A stretch of 64,000 bases of DNA, from the NCBI RefSeq assembly GCF_036370855.1, contig NC_088099.1, positions 76,859,218 through 76,923,217 on the forward strand, given 5' to 3'. A program made the translations under genes and the position numbers. This DNA is from Dromaius novaehollandiae. Taxonomy: Eukaryota; Chordata; Aves; Casuariiformes; Dromaiidae. This document shows, in pieces, positions 35,901-47,300 of this stretch. The notes below the pieces were generated by a model. It made no database searches, was not told the origin of the DNA, and saw only the letters and a program-made list of their open reading frames with translations. The first letter of the stretch is position 1, and each line of letters starts with the position of its first letter.

Positions 35901-38900
35901 TATACTCGTATAATGAACTTAACCATAGGATTTGGGGATAACTTGAATTTGTATGTCCTAGTATTGTCTCTGACTCCCCTCTGTCCAAAGGCATCTGTTT
36001 TTAAAGAGGCTTTCAAAGTATAATGCTGGCTTTTTTGCACATCTTTTTCTCTTCTTGGTGCAGAAGAGGCTTAGTGCAGGTCTAGTCCAATTAAGAAGTT
36101 AGTGGAAACAAAATTATGTTGTATAGGATTTGAAAATTCTGTCTAATATCTGAACATTGCAGCTACTTGATCTCAGTACTTCTGATGAATTTATTTAAGA
36201 ATCTTGGATTTCCTTGAGGTGATTTCCTTCTTGATATAAACAAATGCTTTTTTTTCCTTATATGATGTGAAAAGTACAGTGCTATGCTTGGAGAAGGGAA
36301 ATACCCAGAATTCTAATGCAGCTATTTCATATGAGATTTTTCTTTATGGTGGCAACGCGCTTCGGTGTTGAAAACCTCAATTAATACAATGCTAATAATG
36401 AAAACTGAAACGTCCTACAGTATATGAGACTTAGAAGTTGTAGTTCTTTTTTGCATGCATAATAAAAATGGCTTCCACCACCCCTGTTTCCTGTAAATGG
36501 CAAGCATTCTTGATTCTTAGTTGTATGGAAACATGATTAGCAATGTCAAATGTGAACTTTTCCATCAATGCTGCTGTTCCAGCTCCTTTACAGACTCAAA
36601 ATGCTTGTTTTGAAAAGCTCTATTTAGAGAACAAAGTAACGAAGCCTCTTCAGAATATTCTTACTGAAAAATAGTATTCCTCTTCTTTCTAAGACTACTC
36701 AAGCAGCCAATCAGCTAAGAAGTCCTTCTCAGTAAATGAGGAACATGAACCCCAAAACTTTTCAACTGGCTCTTTGGAAATACCATATGAGAACATTACT
36801 GCTGAATTTTTGAACAGTGTAAGAAATATGAATGTTGAGGAAGTTACAGCTACTCTACACAAAACAGCAGCAGCAAATCCAGCTTTCAGAGGTAATCACT
36901 CTCTCTGTATATAAAATATACATAACATAATTCTGTTAGCTTTGTGAAAAAGTTAATGATGGGGCAGGACTATATGGGTCAAAGAATTTTGAGATATTAG
37001 GGTGGGCTGAAGAGACTACTTTTTTTTTTCCTTTAACTTTTGTAGGACCTATGTTAGGAATGGTAATTCAAAATGAATTCCTTCCTATGACAGTGTTAAT
37101 AATCACTGAATTTGTCTTTTTTTATCCCTTCCTCATTAGTGGGTAGTAACAGCTACATGGTGAAGGATAGTAAACTAAAATCAAGCGTAATATTATTAGA
37201 AAAAAGGAGAATCTAGTGTCTGTGTAATAACTGGTGAGACCCTGTTTTTGGGACTGCCTACAACAAAAATGTTTTTATTTGCTGATTCCTGAGGAAACTG
37301 TACTTGCACAGTAACACAGAAACAACGTGGAATCAGCGACCAGCATTCTTAGTTCTGTTTGCAAGTTTCTGTTATGTTTCAGCTACTAAACCTCCCCACC
37401 TCTGTCTCCAGTCAACTGCTGCCCTTTCTTCAGAAGCTTCCTGTATTTGTTTCTAAGCTTCTGAGAGTGTAGGACCAACCGATTAGCAGGGTAAAAAAGA
37501 GGACACAGAAGAGGACATTGTAGAGAAGCTTAAGGTATTCTTTGCCTGGGTGCACATTGTGGAAGAAACTGGAGAGATTCCAGTGCCATAACCTTTATTG
37601 GAGGAAGAAGGGGGGCGCTGGTAGGAGGTGCCAACGACTCAGCAGAGACTCTGCCTGGAACGGAAGTCTGGTAGAACAGGAACAAAGTGACAACACAAAA
37701 CTATAAAATTATTAGAACTCTTCAATGACTATCACCTGGTCCTAGGGGAGCTCAAAGATGAAATAGTTAAATTACTGAAAATAGTGATTTCTTCCATAAA
37801 GCTTCCTTTGGAATCCATAAGTTGTGTGTGGCAATTGTGGTTCTATTTTTTTTAATAGGTTCCAGGTGATCTTTGAAACTACCAGCTTCTATTGGACAGG
37901 TGAATAGCTAGTGTTTAGAAAAACAAGGTGGGAGCTAGTGGACACCTGGATAAATATGATCTGCTTAGAGAGGTCTAAAATAAATACCACTTCCGTGAAG
38001 AGGAAGTCCTTCCTTACAGCCTTTCTGGAGTTGTCTGACAGGGATCAGCAAATGTTTGGATAAAGGTGATCCAGTTCATAAAGTCTGTTTGGAATTCCAA
38101 AACACTTTTGACAATTCCCTTATCTTTTAGGGTTTTTAAAGGCATTTTTAGAGGCTTTTAGGAAAACTAAATGGCTGTGGGAAAAGAGGGAAATCCTTGC
38201 ATTAATAAATAATAAACAGAAAACAGATAGGAAGTGGGCAATCAATTTTTACAATGAAGAGAGGTTACCAAGAAAGAACTGTGGGCCCATGCTTAAGATC
38301 TGTGCTGTTTAATATCTTCACAAAGGGCCTGGAAAAAGGGATGAGAAGTTGGATGACAAAATTTTGTGATTTGATACTATTGAAAGCAGTTAAAGTGTTG
38401 GTTGACTGAAGAATTTCAAAAGCTCCTCTTCTGACCAGTGACTGGATAATAAACTGACAGATGAAATTTGATGCGTTTTTCAATTCAGTCATAACCTTGG
38501 TGTTATGGTGGCTATTCTGATGGAAATGCCAACTCAGCAGTCAGTAGCAGTCAGAAGAGTAAATCAAATGCAAGAAGTTAAGGAAAGAACAGAAAGCAAG
38601 ATGGAGGTCATCATTTTGCCATCACATAAATTCATGCTTTGCCTGTATCTTAAATAGTGCATACATAAAGGCTTTTATTAGACCTGCAAAAGGTTTAGAG
38701 AAGGCAACAAGATATGAGAACAACTTCCAGATAAGAAGCAATAGAAATTTAGAGCTCTTTTTGGCCTCATTTGGAAACAAGATGACTGTGAGGAGGTTAG
38801 AATAGAGATTCATGAAGTCATGAGTGGATGGAGAGGGCAGACAGAATTCTACTATTCCATGTCTCTCTTGATCCAAAAACTTGGGGAGTAATGAGGGGGC

Positions 38901-39738
38901 CCAGTTTCAAGATGGACAAAATGAAGTAGTTCTTCATGCAGTAGGTGAATGATTTATGGAACTCTTTTCAAAAGGGTGCTGTGGATACAAAACTATTGTA
39001 TGGGTCTAAAACTATTGACTGGGCCAGACTGGACAAGTGTTTGGAAGAGAGACTCACTGAGAGTTACTGAAAAGTTTGCCATATCAGACTTGGCAAGTTT
39101 CCTGAGCTGAAGATGATCTGATGTTGGTAGAACATGATCTTCCCATACCCTAGTAGGCATCGTGTACTAGTGCTGTTCTTACTCTTTCCTTGGCATTTGC
39201 TCATGGCCACTAGGTGGTTTTGTTTGTTACCACTTAATCTGCCTGTGTGTATGTCTTCTTTAGAAGGAATAGTCATCATTAATGAACATCAGCTTCATCA
39301 AAGCAACATTGCCTCTTGCTTGTGCTCAGAAGAGAACACTTCGACTTCTTATTACAGTTATGAAATCAAGCACTTCTAGTCATGCTTTCCTAATTATCAT
39401 CTACAGATCTCTGAAAGTCAGAGACAGTACAGGGCTAGGTAGACCTTTTAGTTGAACCAATAGAGCTGGGAATATACAGTTCTAGTTTCCAGGCAACCAA
39501 GTAACATATTCTGATTGTTAACAGTTGTGCGGTTTTTCATTTATAAGAAAAGCTCCTTCGACGTATGTTGTCATCTGAATGTTTCAGTATAAATGTGGAT
39601 TTTTAAATGTAATCTAGCATCAAACCAATGATTTTCTCCTTTTTTCCCTTTAACAAAGGAATTGATATTCCAGATGTTATAAGGATCCTGACTGAAAGTG
39701 GGACTCTGAGAAGATCAAGCGATGGCAGCACACAGTGA
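32791..39738 (+). CDS. 3' end of an unrecognised protein-coding gene (five exons)
   Basis: I do not recognise the protein. Five exons (32791-32961, 33796-33903, 35609-35705, 36694-36891, 39659-39738) have AG/GT borders and join without a frameshift into 217 codons and a TGA stop. The product begins with a hydrophobic segment containing VAFFVAFSVRVASS and then a helical-looking stretch with ALVEYRQQVASKK. An acidic Ser/Asp/Glu-rich linker (TSADTSDSDTDYSS) follows, then a compact C-terminal part containing NVEEVTATLHK and IDIPDVIRILTESG, with a polar tail. No transmembrane segment or catalytic motif is evident. The 5' end is missing: no in-frame start is seen before the satellite at 31,765. It may be an intact gene with a satellite-filled intron, or a truncated copy. 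In-frame splicing favours real coding sequence. Confidence 0.72.
33796..33903 (+). CDS. Unrecognised gene, exon of 108 nt
   Basis: The acceptor is TTTCCCTAG and the donor AAA|GTAATG, phase 0 at both ends. The peptide contains FEILNEDDASFILKVTQTL and ends in VASKK, and reads as an amphipathic helix. Confidence 0.75.
33904..35608 (+). other. Intron of the unrecognised gene
   Basis: This is AT-rich intronic DNA with pyrimidine-rich patches. A 158-codon open stretch at 34,140-34,616 is T/C-rich and strongly hydrophobic without a recognisable domain, and I do not consider it coding. No transposon was recognised. Confidence 0.6.
35609..35705 (+). CDS. Unrecognised gene, acidic linker exon (97 nt)
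   Basis: The acceptor is AACTCTTAG and the donor ACTG|GTAATA, leaving one base of a split Asp codon. The peptide is rich in Asp, Glu, Ser and Thr, as expected of a disordered linker. Confidence 0.75.
36694..36891 (+). CDS. Unrecognised gene, penultimate exon (198 nt)
   Basis: The acceptor is TTTCTAAG and the donor AGAG|GTAATC. The first two bases complete the split Asp codon and the last base opens a Gly codon finished in the next exon. The peptide includes ENITAEFLNSVRNMNVEE. Confidence 0.78.
37700..39490 (+). mobile_element. Old CR1-type LINE fragment, sense orientation, inside the last intron
   Basis: Several stretches match, by eye, the reverse-transcriptase half and 3' end of sauropsid CR1. 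Examples are AAAGGTGATCCAGTTCATA (about 38,064), AACACTTTTGACAATTCCC, CTGTGCTGTTTAATATCTTC (about 38,301), and CAGGGCTAGGTAGACCTTTT near 39,430, which corresponds to the CR1 3' tail. The frame is broken many times, so the copy is dead and old. The outer borders are approximate, and about 39,240-39,410 may be unrelated. CR1 is the dominant LINE of birds, crocodilians and turtles, which supports the taxon call. Confidence 0.72.
39659..39738 (+). CDS. Unrecognised gene, terminal coding exon with stop
   Basis: The acceptor is TTTAACAAAG. The exon encodes GIDIPDVIRILTESG followed by a basic/polar tail and a TGA at 39736-39738. The phase fits the previous exon exactly. Confidence 0.78.
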
Positions 39739-40242
39739 TATGGTAGAGTCAGCAGAGTTAGTGTTATAATGTCTACTTTTCGTCAGCTTGAGATTGTTGT
39801 TTTACTTACTCTAAACTCAGATGCAGCTGATTTTGCTATGTCCAAATTTTGTATAGTGTTGTCTTAATTAAAATAGCAATTTGGTTTTGAGATTCTTGTT
39901 ATTTATTTCTCCATGTAGCTGAAATTTCTGTATTTGTAGAAAGGCTGTAAAGGTTGTGTTCCTTCCTTCTCTGTTAAAATGTTGTGTCACTTTTAAAAAA
40001 ATAACTGTTGTTTTCCTAAATATCTTTAAATATTAAATACTGGCAGTCTGTTTTTTTCCTTATTGTTGATTCTTTTACAAAAACTTAACAGTAGAATGAA
40101 CTACTGAAGTCAGCCACGCGATTTCATCCTACAATAAGTACTAGGAATTTTTCCCTGTGGCTGCTGGTCCTGATTCAAAGACTATTGGAATCAAACAAAA
40201 TCCCATATGGGGACTATGAATTGAACTCCACATATGTTTTAA

Positions 40243-40248
40243 AATAAA
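40243..40248 (+). promoter_or_regulatory. Candidate poly(A) signal AATAAA
   Basis: A canonical AATAAA lies about 505 bases after the stop of the unnamed gene and would give a short 3' UTR. Another AATAAA lies at 40967-40972, and ATTAAA variants occur near 39,868 and 40,033, so the site used cannot be fixed from sequence. Confidence 0.4.
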
Positions 40249-43133
40249 GATCAAAGAAAAAAAAAGAGAAGTTAGTACTATCAGTCTAGTTCTGAGGTGA
40301 GAAGTGCCTGGATTGTATGTAATTTAGGCAACTTAACCGGAAGCTTCAGCAAACTCAACAGATGTTGATTATGCTTGCAGATTCAGGCATGTGTCCCAAG
40401 AGATCAAACCAGGCTATGGTTGAGACCCACTGATGCGATAGCAAAGGAATCTTTTTTTTTCTTCTCTTATCCTATCAGAATGAGGATGAATGAAAACTGG
40501 CTTATACTGTCCTTCAGTTCAGACCCTTTTAATGTGAACTTTTTTCCAACTCAAGTAGTAGTGTTTTTTATTTGAATGTAAAGTTCAACATATTAACCAC
40601 TATTAAAACATTTTGGCTGGTTATAAATTAGAGTCTGCTTTTGGAGAAAGTTCTAAATTTATTTTTTTGTAATCTAATTTTGTAATTAACATTTGGTTCC
40701 CATTTGCGATGTAGCATTCAGTGGTTATAATTAAGGTTTTTGAGCTTTGCAACCAGAAGCTGGTTATTATTACAGGCATGTTGGGGCCAGATGGTAAATG
40801 AACTTTTAAATGAGAACTTACATTTTTTGGAGAACTGCATGGAACTGAGAATCCTCATCCTGATGGTTTTGCATCTTTGTATCATGGAATGCAAGACGCC
40901 ATAATAATGGTAAGGTACAAAGAAAGCAGCAGCAAAACTGCTTAGTTTGTTCTGTGAACAGACATGAATAAAAAGAATTTGATGGCAATTGGAGAAATTA
41001 AAATAAAAAGCATGTACTGTACTGCTTTAAATAAATTGTGCAGAGTTTCTAGGCTATCCCTAAATAGTTACCAGTTCAGTGGTTGTAAATGGCCGCCTCT
41101 GGAACAGCCTCTTGTTTTTCTTCCTATGAAATCCTTCCTAGTGGAAATAAGGTGGAAACTTCAGTGGAAGTTCCTGAGACTTAAATATTTCTTCTGTGAG
41201 TGCAGTAGGAGCATGCTGAAAGTGAAAAGGGTTCTGAGTCTACAGTACACTAATATAAAATAGTTTGAATGGTATGCTGCAGGAATGCTGGTTACGTCTC
41301 AAAGACAGCTGAGAAGACTGAACTGCACAAAAATCATGAAGTGTATGCTTCTGTATTTTTTTGAGACCATATGTCTAATATCGCTATTCAGTTATACAGT
41401 TATTTTTTCCTTAATGTTTTTTTTTTCTGGTGCAAAAATAGGTTGCAGATGTAATTCTTCTTTGTGTTCTTGTGTCTGACTGTGTTTTGTGATGGCTTGG
41501 TATTTTCTAATTGAAAGCTGTATGTTTGTTCCAAACCAATTTTTAAGGATAATGTTTTACTTGTGCCAGAATTATGAAGTAAGGAAAAATGGGGTTGCTT
41601 TATATGTTACGATCTTATCTCACAGTAACAGCAGGCGTCATGAGTAACTGGAGAATTTATAGAGTTAAAATATTAGCAATAGCAAGAAAAATTAAACTAG
41701 AAGGGAATTAATTTTTCTTTTATCTTAACTTGTTTAACACACATTTTACTTGGACACCAGAGAGCTTTGGACAAATTATCTTTTACTTAAAAAAAAGTCA
41801 AACTTCCGCAGTTGGAAGGCAAAAAAAGTTGAGAGGGGAAGGGTGTTCACAGGTGAATTGATAAGAAATGGAATATTTTAAGAGCGCAACAGAAAACATA
41901 CTGCCTGGTGTAAATTGGTGACCTTTGTTCTAGACAGTTTAGGGAAACATCCTGCTTTCATTTTGCTTCCTCTTTCTTCTAGGATTGTGACATGACTTTC
42001 TGGCTTAAGAATTCTTTATCCGCTTTTGAAGCAGCAAGTCCTATCCTGTGAATTTGATCTAGGTATCACTGTACCAAACATAGTGTGCCTAATGCTTTGA
42101 AACTGTATGTGAAATCTAAAGTGCTAATGCTTACTCTTCATTAAAATCATTCTTATCTTTTCTAAATGTTTTCCAACTCTGTAAACACAAATCTTGGGAT
42201 TTGCTATTATTAACTCATTCTTGTTGGAGGAAATGCTATTATGTAAGTTCATTATTGAAATATAATTTAAAATGTCGTCATGGAGTACAATAGAATACAT
42301 GGAATACAATTACATCTGTGTAATTGAAATTGTTCCTTTTAGTACTCTGTTAACTCCTACCTTCTGTCACTGAAGATGGAGCAGAATCTGATTGATCAGT
42401 TTCAAATTACCTGCTGCATATCCTAAAAAGATTCAGTATAAATTAATTGCAAAAAGTAACATCCACTAGTAACTCAGTAGCTCTCCATTATTCAAAGAAG
42501 CCATTGTTTCTAGAGAAAGAAATAAGTAGAGAAGTTTGGAAGCCAGAGTATGAGGTACAAATCAAGAGCTAAAGTAGCTGGGCTTAAAGAAGGCATGAAA
42601 AGTAGTCCCAGCAGTAGTTAGGAATAAGAAGGTAAACCAAGGCATCTCTGATTCCAGTAGTAAAAATGATGTTGTTATGCCTGATGTGATGGAATGCTGA
42701 CATCTTAAAATTCTGGTGAATTTTTAGCAGTCATCCATGTTGGTTCAAACCAGAACAGTTTAGTGTAATTACATCAGTGATCTGATTGAATTATTCTTAT
42801 AATTGATGCATTACAATAGGATATCCTGATGTAGGCCAGAGGGGAAGGTAGAGTGAGAACATACTTGAAACTATTTACAGAGTTAGTTCCTTGCAAAAGC
42901 ATCTTCTTCTATCTTGAAATTTTGTCAGGCTGCAAAGTGTATATAGAAAATGTATCTCTGGATATGTGATGAAGCTGGTATAAGCAAAAAAACAAACCTG
43001 TTGAGGTACTCCTGGAGAATGTGAATCCCTTTTGAAGGGGAATCCTACAAAATACTTCCCATGCTAAAAGTGCTAAAAACTTCATCTTAGCAAGGAAGCT
43101 GTCATGGATCATCTGTTTGACAATAGAATGCTT

Positions 43134-43190
43134 TCATATATATAGACACTTTTATAGACACTTTTATATATATATATGTATATATAAAGG
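43134..43190. repeat. AT-rich microsatellite
   Basis: An imperfect (TA)n tract includes two copies of TATAGACACTTT. It is a simple repeat. Confidence 0.8.
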
Positions 43191-44140
43191 AATATAATTT
43201 GTGTTCATTTATTTGACAGAGCACTACATTTGTAAATAAGTTTTATCATAGAGGGTGTGGATTTTAGGAGAATAGAGTGAGGAAATTAAGTCAAAGGAGT
43301 CTTCACTGGAACAGTGAAGACCCCTTACTGCAAAATGGGGAGAAAAAGCCTGTAAGCCACGACCAAAACAGCAATGAAGACTACAATACTTCTGAAAAAA
43401 ATTCTTTTCCTTCACAATCTTCTACTGTAACTTACATAGATAATTGAGAGATCACCAGCTTAAAAGCAATTCATAATCTCAACTGAAAGTGCAAAATGTA
43501 GCAGTACTATTTTCAGTCTAGTTTTATCAGGGAAAGTACAATGGAGGAAATGCCTCAAAAGGGGATGTAGTTTTCTGAAGAGTAAAATATATTTAAAAAA
43601 AGAAAGGAATAAAATTTTTTTTTTACTTGAAGTAACCACTAAAGACAAAAAGCTGTGCACAGCCTAAAAAGCAGGGTGTTTGTGTTGACCTCCAGTAATT
43701 GTAAAAGTGCCTTTCGTGTGTTTTTTTCTGTTTGTTCCCTGGAACTGCAATTATGGTGTTTGCGACACCTCTGAATTTTACAGGACTGAGCATACTACAC
43801 CTGTGCAAGTGGAACTAAAAGTAGAACGCTTATGAAGGTATATTTCTGGCTAAATGCTGAACCGTTACAAAATGATAATAAAAGCTAAACTTTCACTGGT
43901 GCCCACCAGTTCAAGGAGGCAGAGTGAGAACGGTTGCGTCAGTAAAATGTGTGCTACTTTGTCTCTTACTTTCAAATGTCAAGTCTAGTGTTGCAGTTTC
44001 TGTTTGAAATGAGGTTAACGTTTACGTTTGCCTTTTTTTCTCCTTTTCATCGAGATCTGCGCCCTGGGGATGAAGAGTTCCTCAGCCCCCGGTGCGGCGG
44101 CGGCGCCGCGGAGGGCGTCGCAGCAGGGCGGGGGCCGGCG

Positions 44141-44170
44141 GCGCTGCGTTGAGCCGCGCTGCGTTGAGCC
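44141..44170 (+). repeat. 15-bp tandem repeat in the CpG island
   Basis: Two adjacent copies of GCTGCGTTGAGCCGC are followed by a partial GCTCCGCC. They lie upstream of the E-box/YY1 cluster. Confidence 0.8.
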
Positions 44171-44266
44171 GCGCTCCGCCCCGCTAGGTGGCGCCAGCGC
44201 CTCAGGCAAAAGTGAGCGGGAGGAAGAGCGCTCTTCCCTGCGGCCGGCGCTCGGCGGTGTGAGCCC

Positions 44267-44290
44267 GTCACGTGGGGCGCCATTTCCGGG
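44267..44290 (+). promoter_or_regulatory. E-box and overlapping YY1/ETS core-promoter motifs
   Basis: GTCACGTGGG (44267-44276) contains the CACGTG E-box bound by USF/MYC/TFE-type factors. It is followed directly by GCGCCATTTCCGGG (44277-44290), where a YY1-like GCCATTT overlaps the ETS/GABP-like ATTTCCGG. Such clusters often mark start sites of TATA-less housekeeping promoters. Factor binding is inferred, not shown. Confidence 0.5.
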
Positions 44291-44329
44291 CTCGTTCTCG
44301 GGGGCGGAAGGGGGCTCGCCGCGTGGTTG
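44290..44329 (+). other. TEX10: Probable non-coding first exon of TEX10 (3' end at 44329)
   Basis: The sequence GTGGTTG|GTGAGTGG gives a near-perfect splice donor just 3' of the YY1/ETS motifs. The second exon starts with nine untranslated bases before its ATG, so a 5' UTR exon must exist upstream. The 5' limit given is only a guess from the motif position. Other donors within the island are possible. Confidence 0.42.
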
Positions 44330-47300
44330 GTGAGTGGCCGCGGTCCGCGCGCGCGGGGCTGCGGCAGCGCCGTTCCCGCCGCGAGGGGAGACGCCAACGG
44401 CATAGCCCCTTCCCGCCGGGGCGCGGCTGGAGGCTCTTGGGCTCGCCCTGCCCTTCGCCAGCGGCCGCCTTTTGTGTGACCCACCCCTTTCCCGTACGCT
44501 CCTGCGCAGCGCGGCGGGAAGCGCGAGCACAGTGCGAGTGCGCCAGTCTTGGGAGGGCAGCGGGCCTCGGTCCCCTGGCCCTGGGCGTCGTTCGCCGCCC
44601 CCGGGGACGGGCCGTCGCCTCTCCCCGGCTGCTCCCGCCTTCTCGGGGTACCGTGCTGCTGAGCGTCCGGTGGCTTTCCCCCGCTGCTGCCCTTGTCTCG
44701 CCTGCCGCTCGCGGAGACTAAGCTCCTCTCCGGGCCCGAGAGCTCCGTCGTTTTGCGCGGGGAAGTTGCTGCCGCTCTTCTTGCGGGACCTCACGCACTA
44801 AAGCGCCGCAGAGCGGGTCTGTTGGAGCAGAAATCCCGGCGTTTCCTTGAGGATCCTGAGCACCAGGCAGGCACTAACATCTTTATTTAAACGTCTTATA
44901 GAATAACTAAAATTGAGCAGAGGGAAGCCCACGCCCCAAAGGCAAGCCAGAAGATGTCCCGAGACGCTAATGAAGATTGCTTAACAGCCTAGATGTACGG
45001 CAGTTGCTATCGCCTCGACTTTTAATAGAGTTTTGGCTTTGGGGTATGGTATTTGTTACATAATGCTTCGGCTTGCGTAATTTTGGTTATTGGGCTTTAT
45101 GATGAATGGACATATGCTGTCCCCTATCCATTTTGGGAGTCTGAGAATGTTGTAAGTGAATGAGCTTTACTGGAAGAAAATTTGCAGAAGTGCAAATCTT
45201 TATCAGATAAGAGGAGTTAGGGCAATTACATTCTCTTCTAGTTTCTCAGGATTTTCGTGATAAGTTGAGCTTTTAACTATATTGGTGATATCCCCCAAGG
45301 ATGCTGGCTCAAAAATGTAAGCAAGTGAATTACAGATGAAACAGTTCCTCCTTCGGCTTTTTCTGCTTCCTGAGCCTGCTGCAAGGATGGTTGAATAGCA
45401 CCTGAAGTAGCTTCTGAGAAGTGCAGCTTTATGTATTAAGGAAACCATTACTGATTTGAGGTTATTTTAATATTTTGGATTGTAGTATGTGTTAGTGCAG
45501 AAAATGTTAAATGCACTTAGCTTGACTGTGTGGGAGCAGGGCCATTTGAAAAGACAGTTAAAGTCAAGAGGCATTTGCAAGGCAAATAGTTTGATAAAAA
45601 TCTTTAATTTCATAAATTATATACAACTTTGTTTAATGTTTTGTTATGTAGACATGTTGGTGTTTTCATGGCTGTGTTTTTTTTTTTTTTCCTCCAATTT
45701 CACATGCGATGTGTTAAATGGGAATGGATAGGTTAACATTTTCAATAACTTACTTCCAAAGTATGCAGCCCAAGGTAGACCATGGTTCTTTGTCTTAGCA
45801 GGAGAAAGTATATTTTATAAGCGTTCTCCTTTAAAATGGCTTTCTTCAGATATGTGTGTGCATATGTGTGTACATCTATAATTAAGTTAATGCTGATTGG
45901 AGGCCACATGTCTTTTTGGTAGGGTGAGATTTTTAAATATCTCTGTAAAAGCAAGCTTCATAAATAGAAATAATGTTAATGACAAAAACTTTTAGCTGTT
46001 TCTGTGTGTCTTGTAATCAAATGAGGAAAATATCCATCTTTTAGGAAGGAACTGTGATGAGAAGGTAAAAATCAAAAGTTCATAAAACTGTAGTAGTTAT
46101 ATTTAGACACTAAAGGACCATTTTATTTTGGGACCAAAGCCCAACAATAGGTTATGTATTTAAAATGGTCTTACATATGGCTGTTTTGAGCTAGCATCTT
46201 TCAAGCAGAAATTAAGTAGTAGTCAAACGTCTATCAAATCAGTTGTTTAAATTTTTTAAAAGAACTGAAGATGACAAACTGGATTTAAAACATTACTTAA
46301 GAATGACTGTCCCGATGATATGTGTGTGAAATATTGCAATAGAGCACAATCTTAAAAAGAAAAAAAAAACTTAGTCTGTTGGGGAAATCAGTTGTAGACT
46401 TATTTTCTAGAGTGATTGATGTCATATCCGCCATAAGCAGAATCGGTGTTCTCATATTTGATTTAGAAGTTTCTGGGTTTAGTCAGCTATATTAGTTTTT
46501 TTCTTAGTTAGTTTGCCTTTTAAACATTGGACTTTGTGTTTGCAACGTTTTCATATAGTTCAGATATGTGTGAAATGTGTTAGCTGAAGAGTAGTTCAAA
46601 AGAGAGATGCCCTTACAGTAGAAAAAATGAAAGGCTTATGGATCTGATGGGGTGAACCTTTGAAGCTGACTATATATACTGTGTACAAAGATATCTGGAA
46701 GTATTCAGCTTTCCAGCTGTGTAAATTACCTTTTATCATCGAAAAGTTGTGAGATGTTAAACTAGAACATCATACTGACTTTGTGCTTGTGTGTCCTGCC
46801 TGTTCCATCCTGCTTTTAAATTCTGTGTAGCTTCTACATCCACTTTTAGCAGTCATCAGATTGTGTGTTCAGCATTTTGTTTAACAGAAATCTATGCACA
46901 ATTTGTACATGGTATTCAGGATTGTGACATCGGCTTCTAGAGTTTTGTTATGATTGCATTTAGAAGTATGAGAATTAGGGGGAAGCAGGCTAAAATAAAG
47001 GAACTTGTATTCTGTGATCTGGTAGCACTAAGAGTACTTTTATCAGTACAGATCCATTAAAGCCAAAAGATGGTTCAGAAATTAAGTTGTGGGTTTTTGT
47101 TTTGGTAGTTGTATGTCTATTCTAGTATGTCCGCATGGCTTCAACTAAGTACAGATATTTATGCTACCTTATTTCTTATTCTTTATTAAACGTGAGTTAG
47201 TTTTTTAGCCTTTTTTTTAAAAAAACTCTGTGTGCCTGTTTTACCTTCTTTTTCCTAATTATTATTCTAAATGCACAGTCCAGACCTTAAGAGGGTAGTG

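Larger units (their letters stand above)
39739..44030. other. Intergenic region between the unrecognised gene and TEX10
   Basis: AT-rich DNA holds the 3' UTR of the preceding gene in its first 0.5-1.3 kb and then nothing I can assign. An AT microsatellite lies at about 43,134-43,190. Short open frames on both strands lack splice context or recognisable domains. No RNA gene was recognised. Confidence 0.65.
44030..44870. promoter_or_regulatory. CpG island, TEX10 promoter
   Basis: An abrupt GC- and CpG-rich block of about 0.8 kb sits in AT-rich surroundings, 3-4 kb before the TEX10 start codon. It has no TATA box. Long open frames on both strands inside it result from high GC content. The position and composition fit the promoter of a constitutively expressed ribosome-biogenesis gene. 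Whether it also drives an antisense transcript cannot be seen. Confidence 0.85.

Noticed and set aside
38622..38876. 84-codon - strand ORF at 38.6-38.9 kb
   Set aside because: It lies antisense in the diverged CR1 copy, so it is not an independent gene.
44015..44794. 259-codon - strand ORF across the CpG island
   Set aside because: High GC content removes stop codons in all frames. The peptide is Ala/Arg/Gly/Pro-rich without a domain, and the + strand has equally long competing frames.
45740..45790. Possible further CR1 tail (CAGCCCAAGGTAGACC)
   Set aside because: The match is too short and the flanks do not continue the CR1 pattern.
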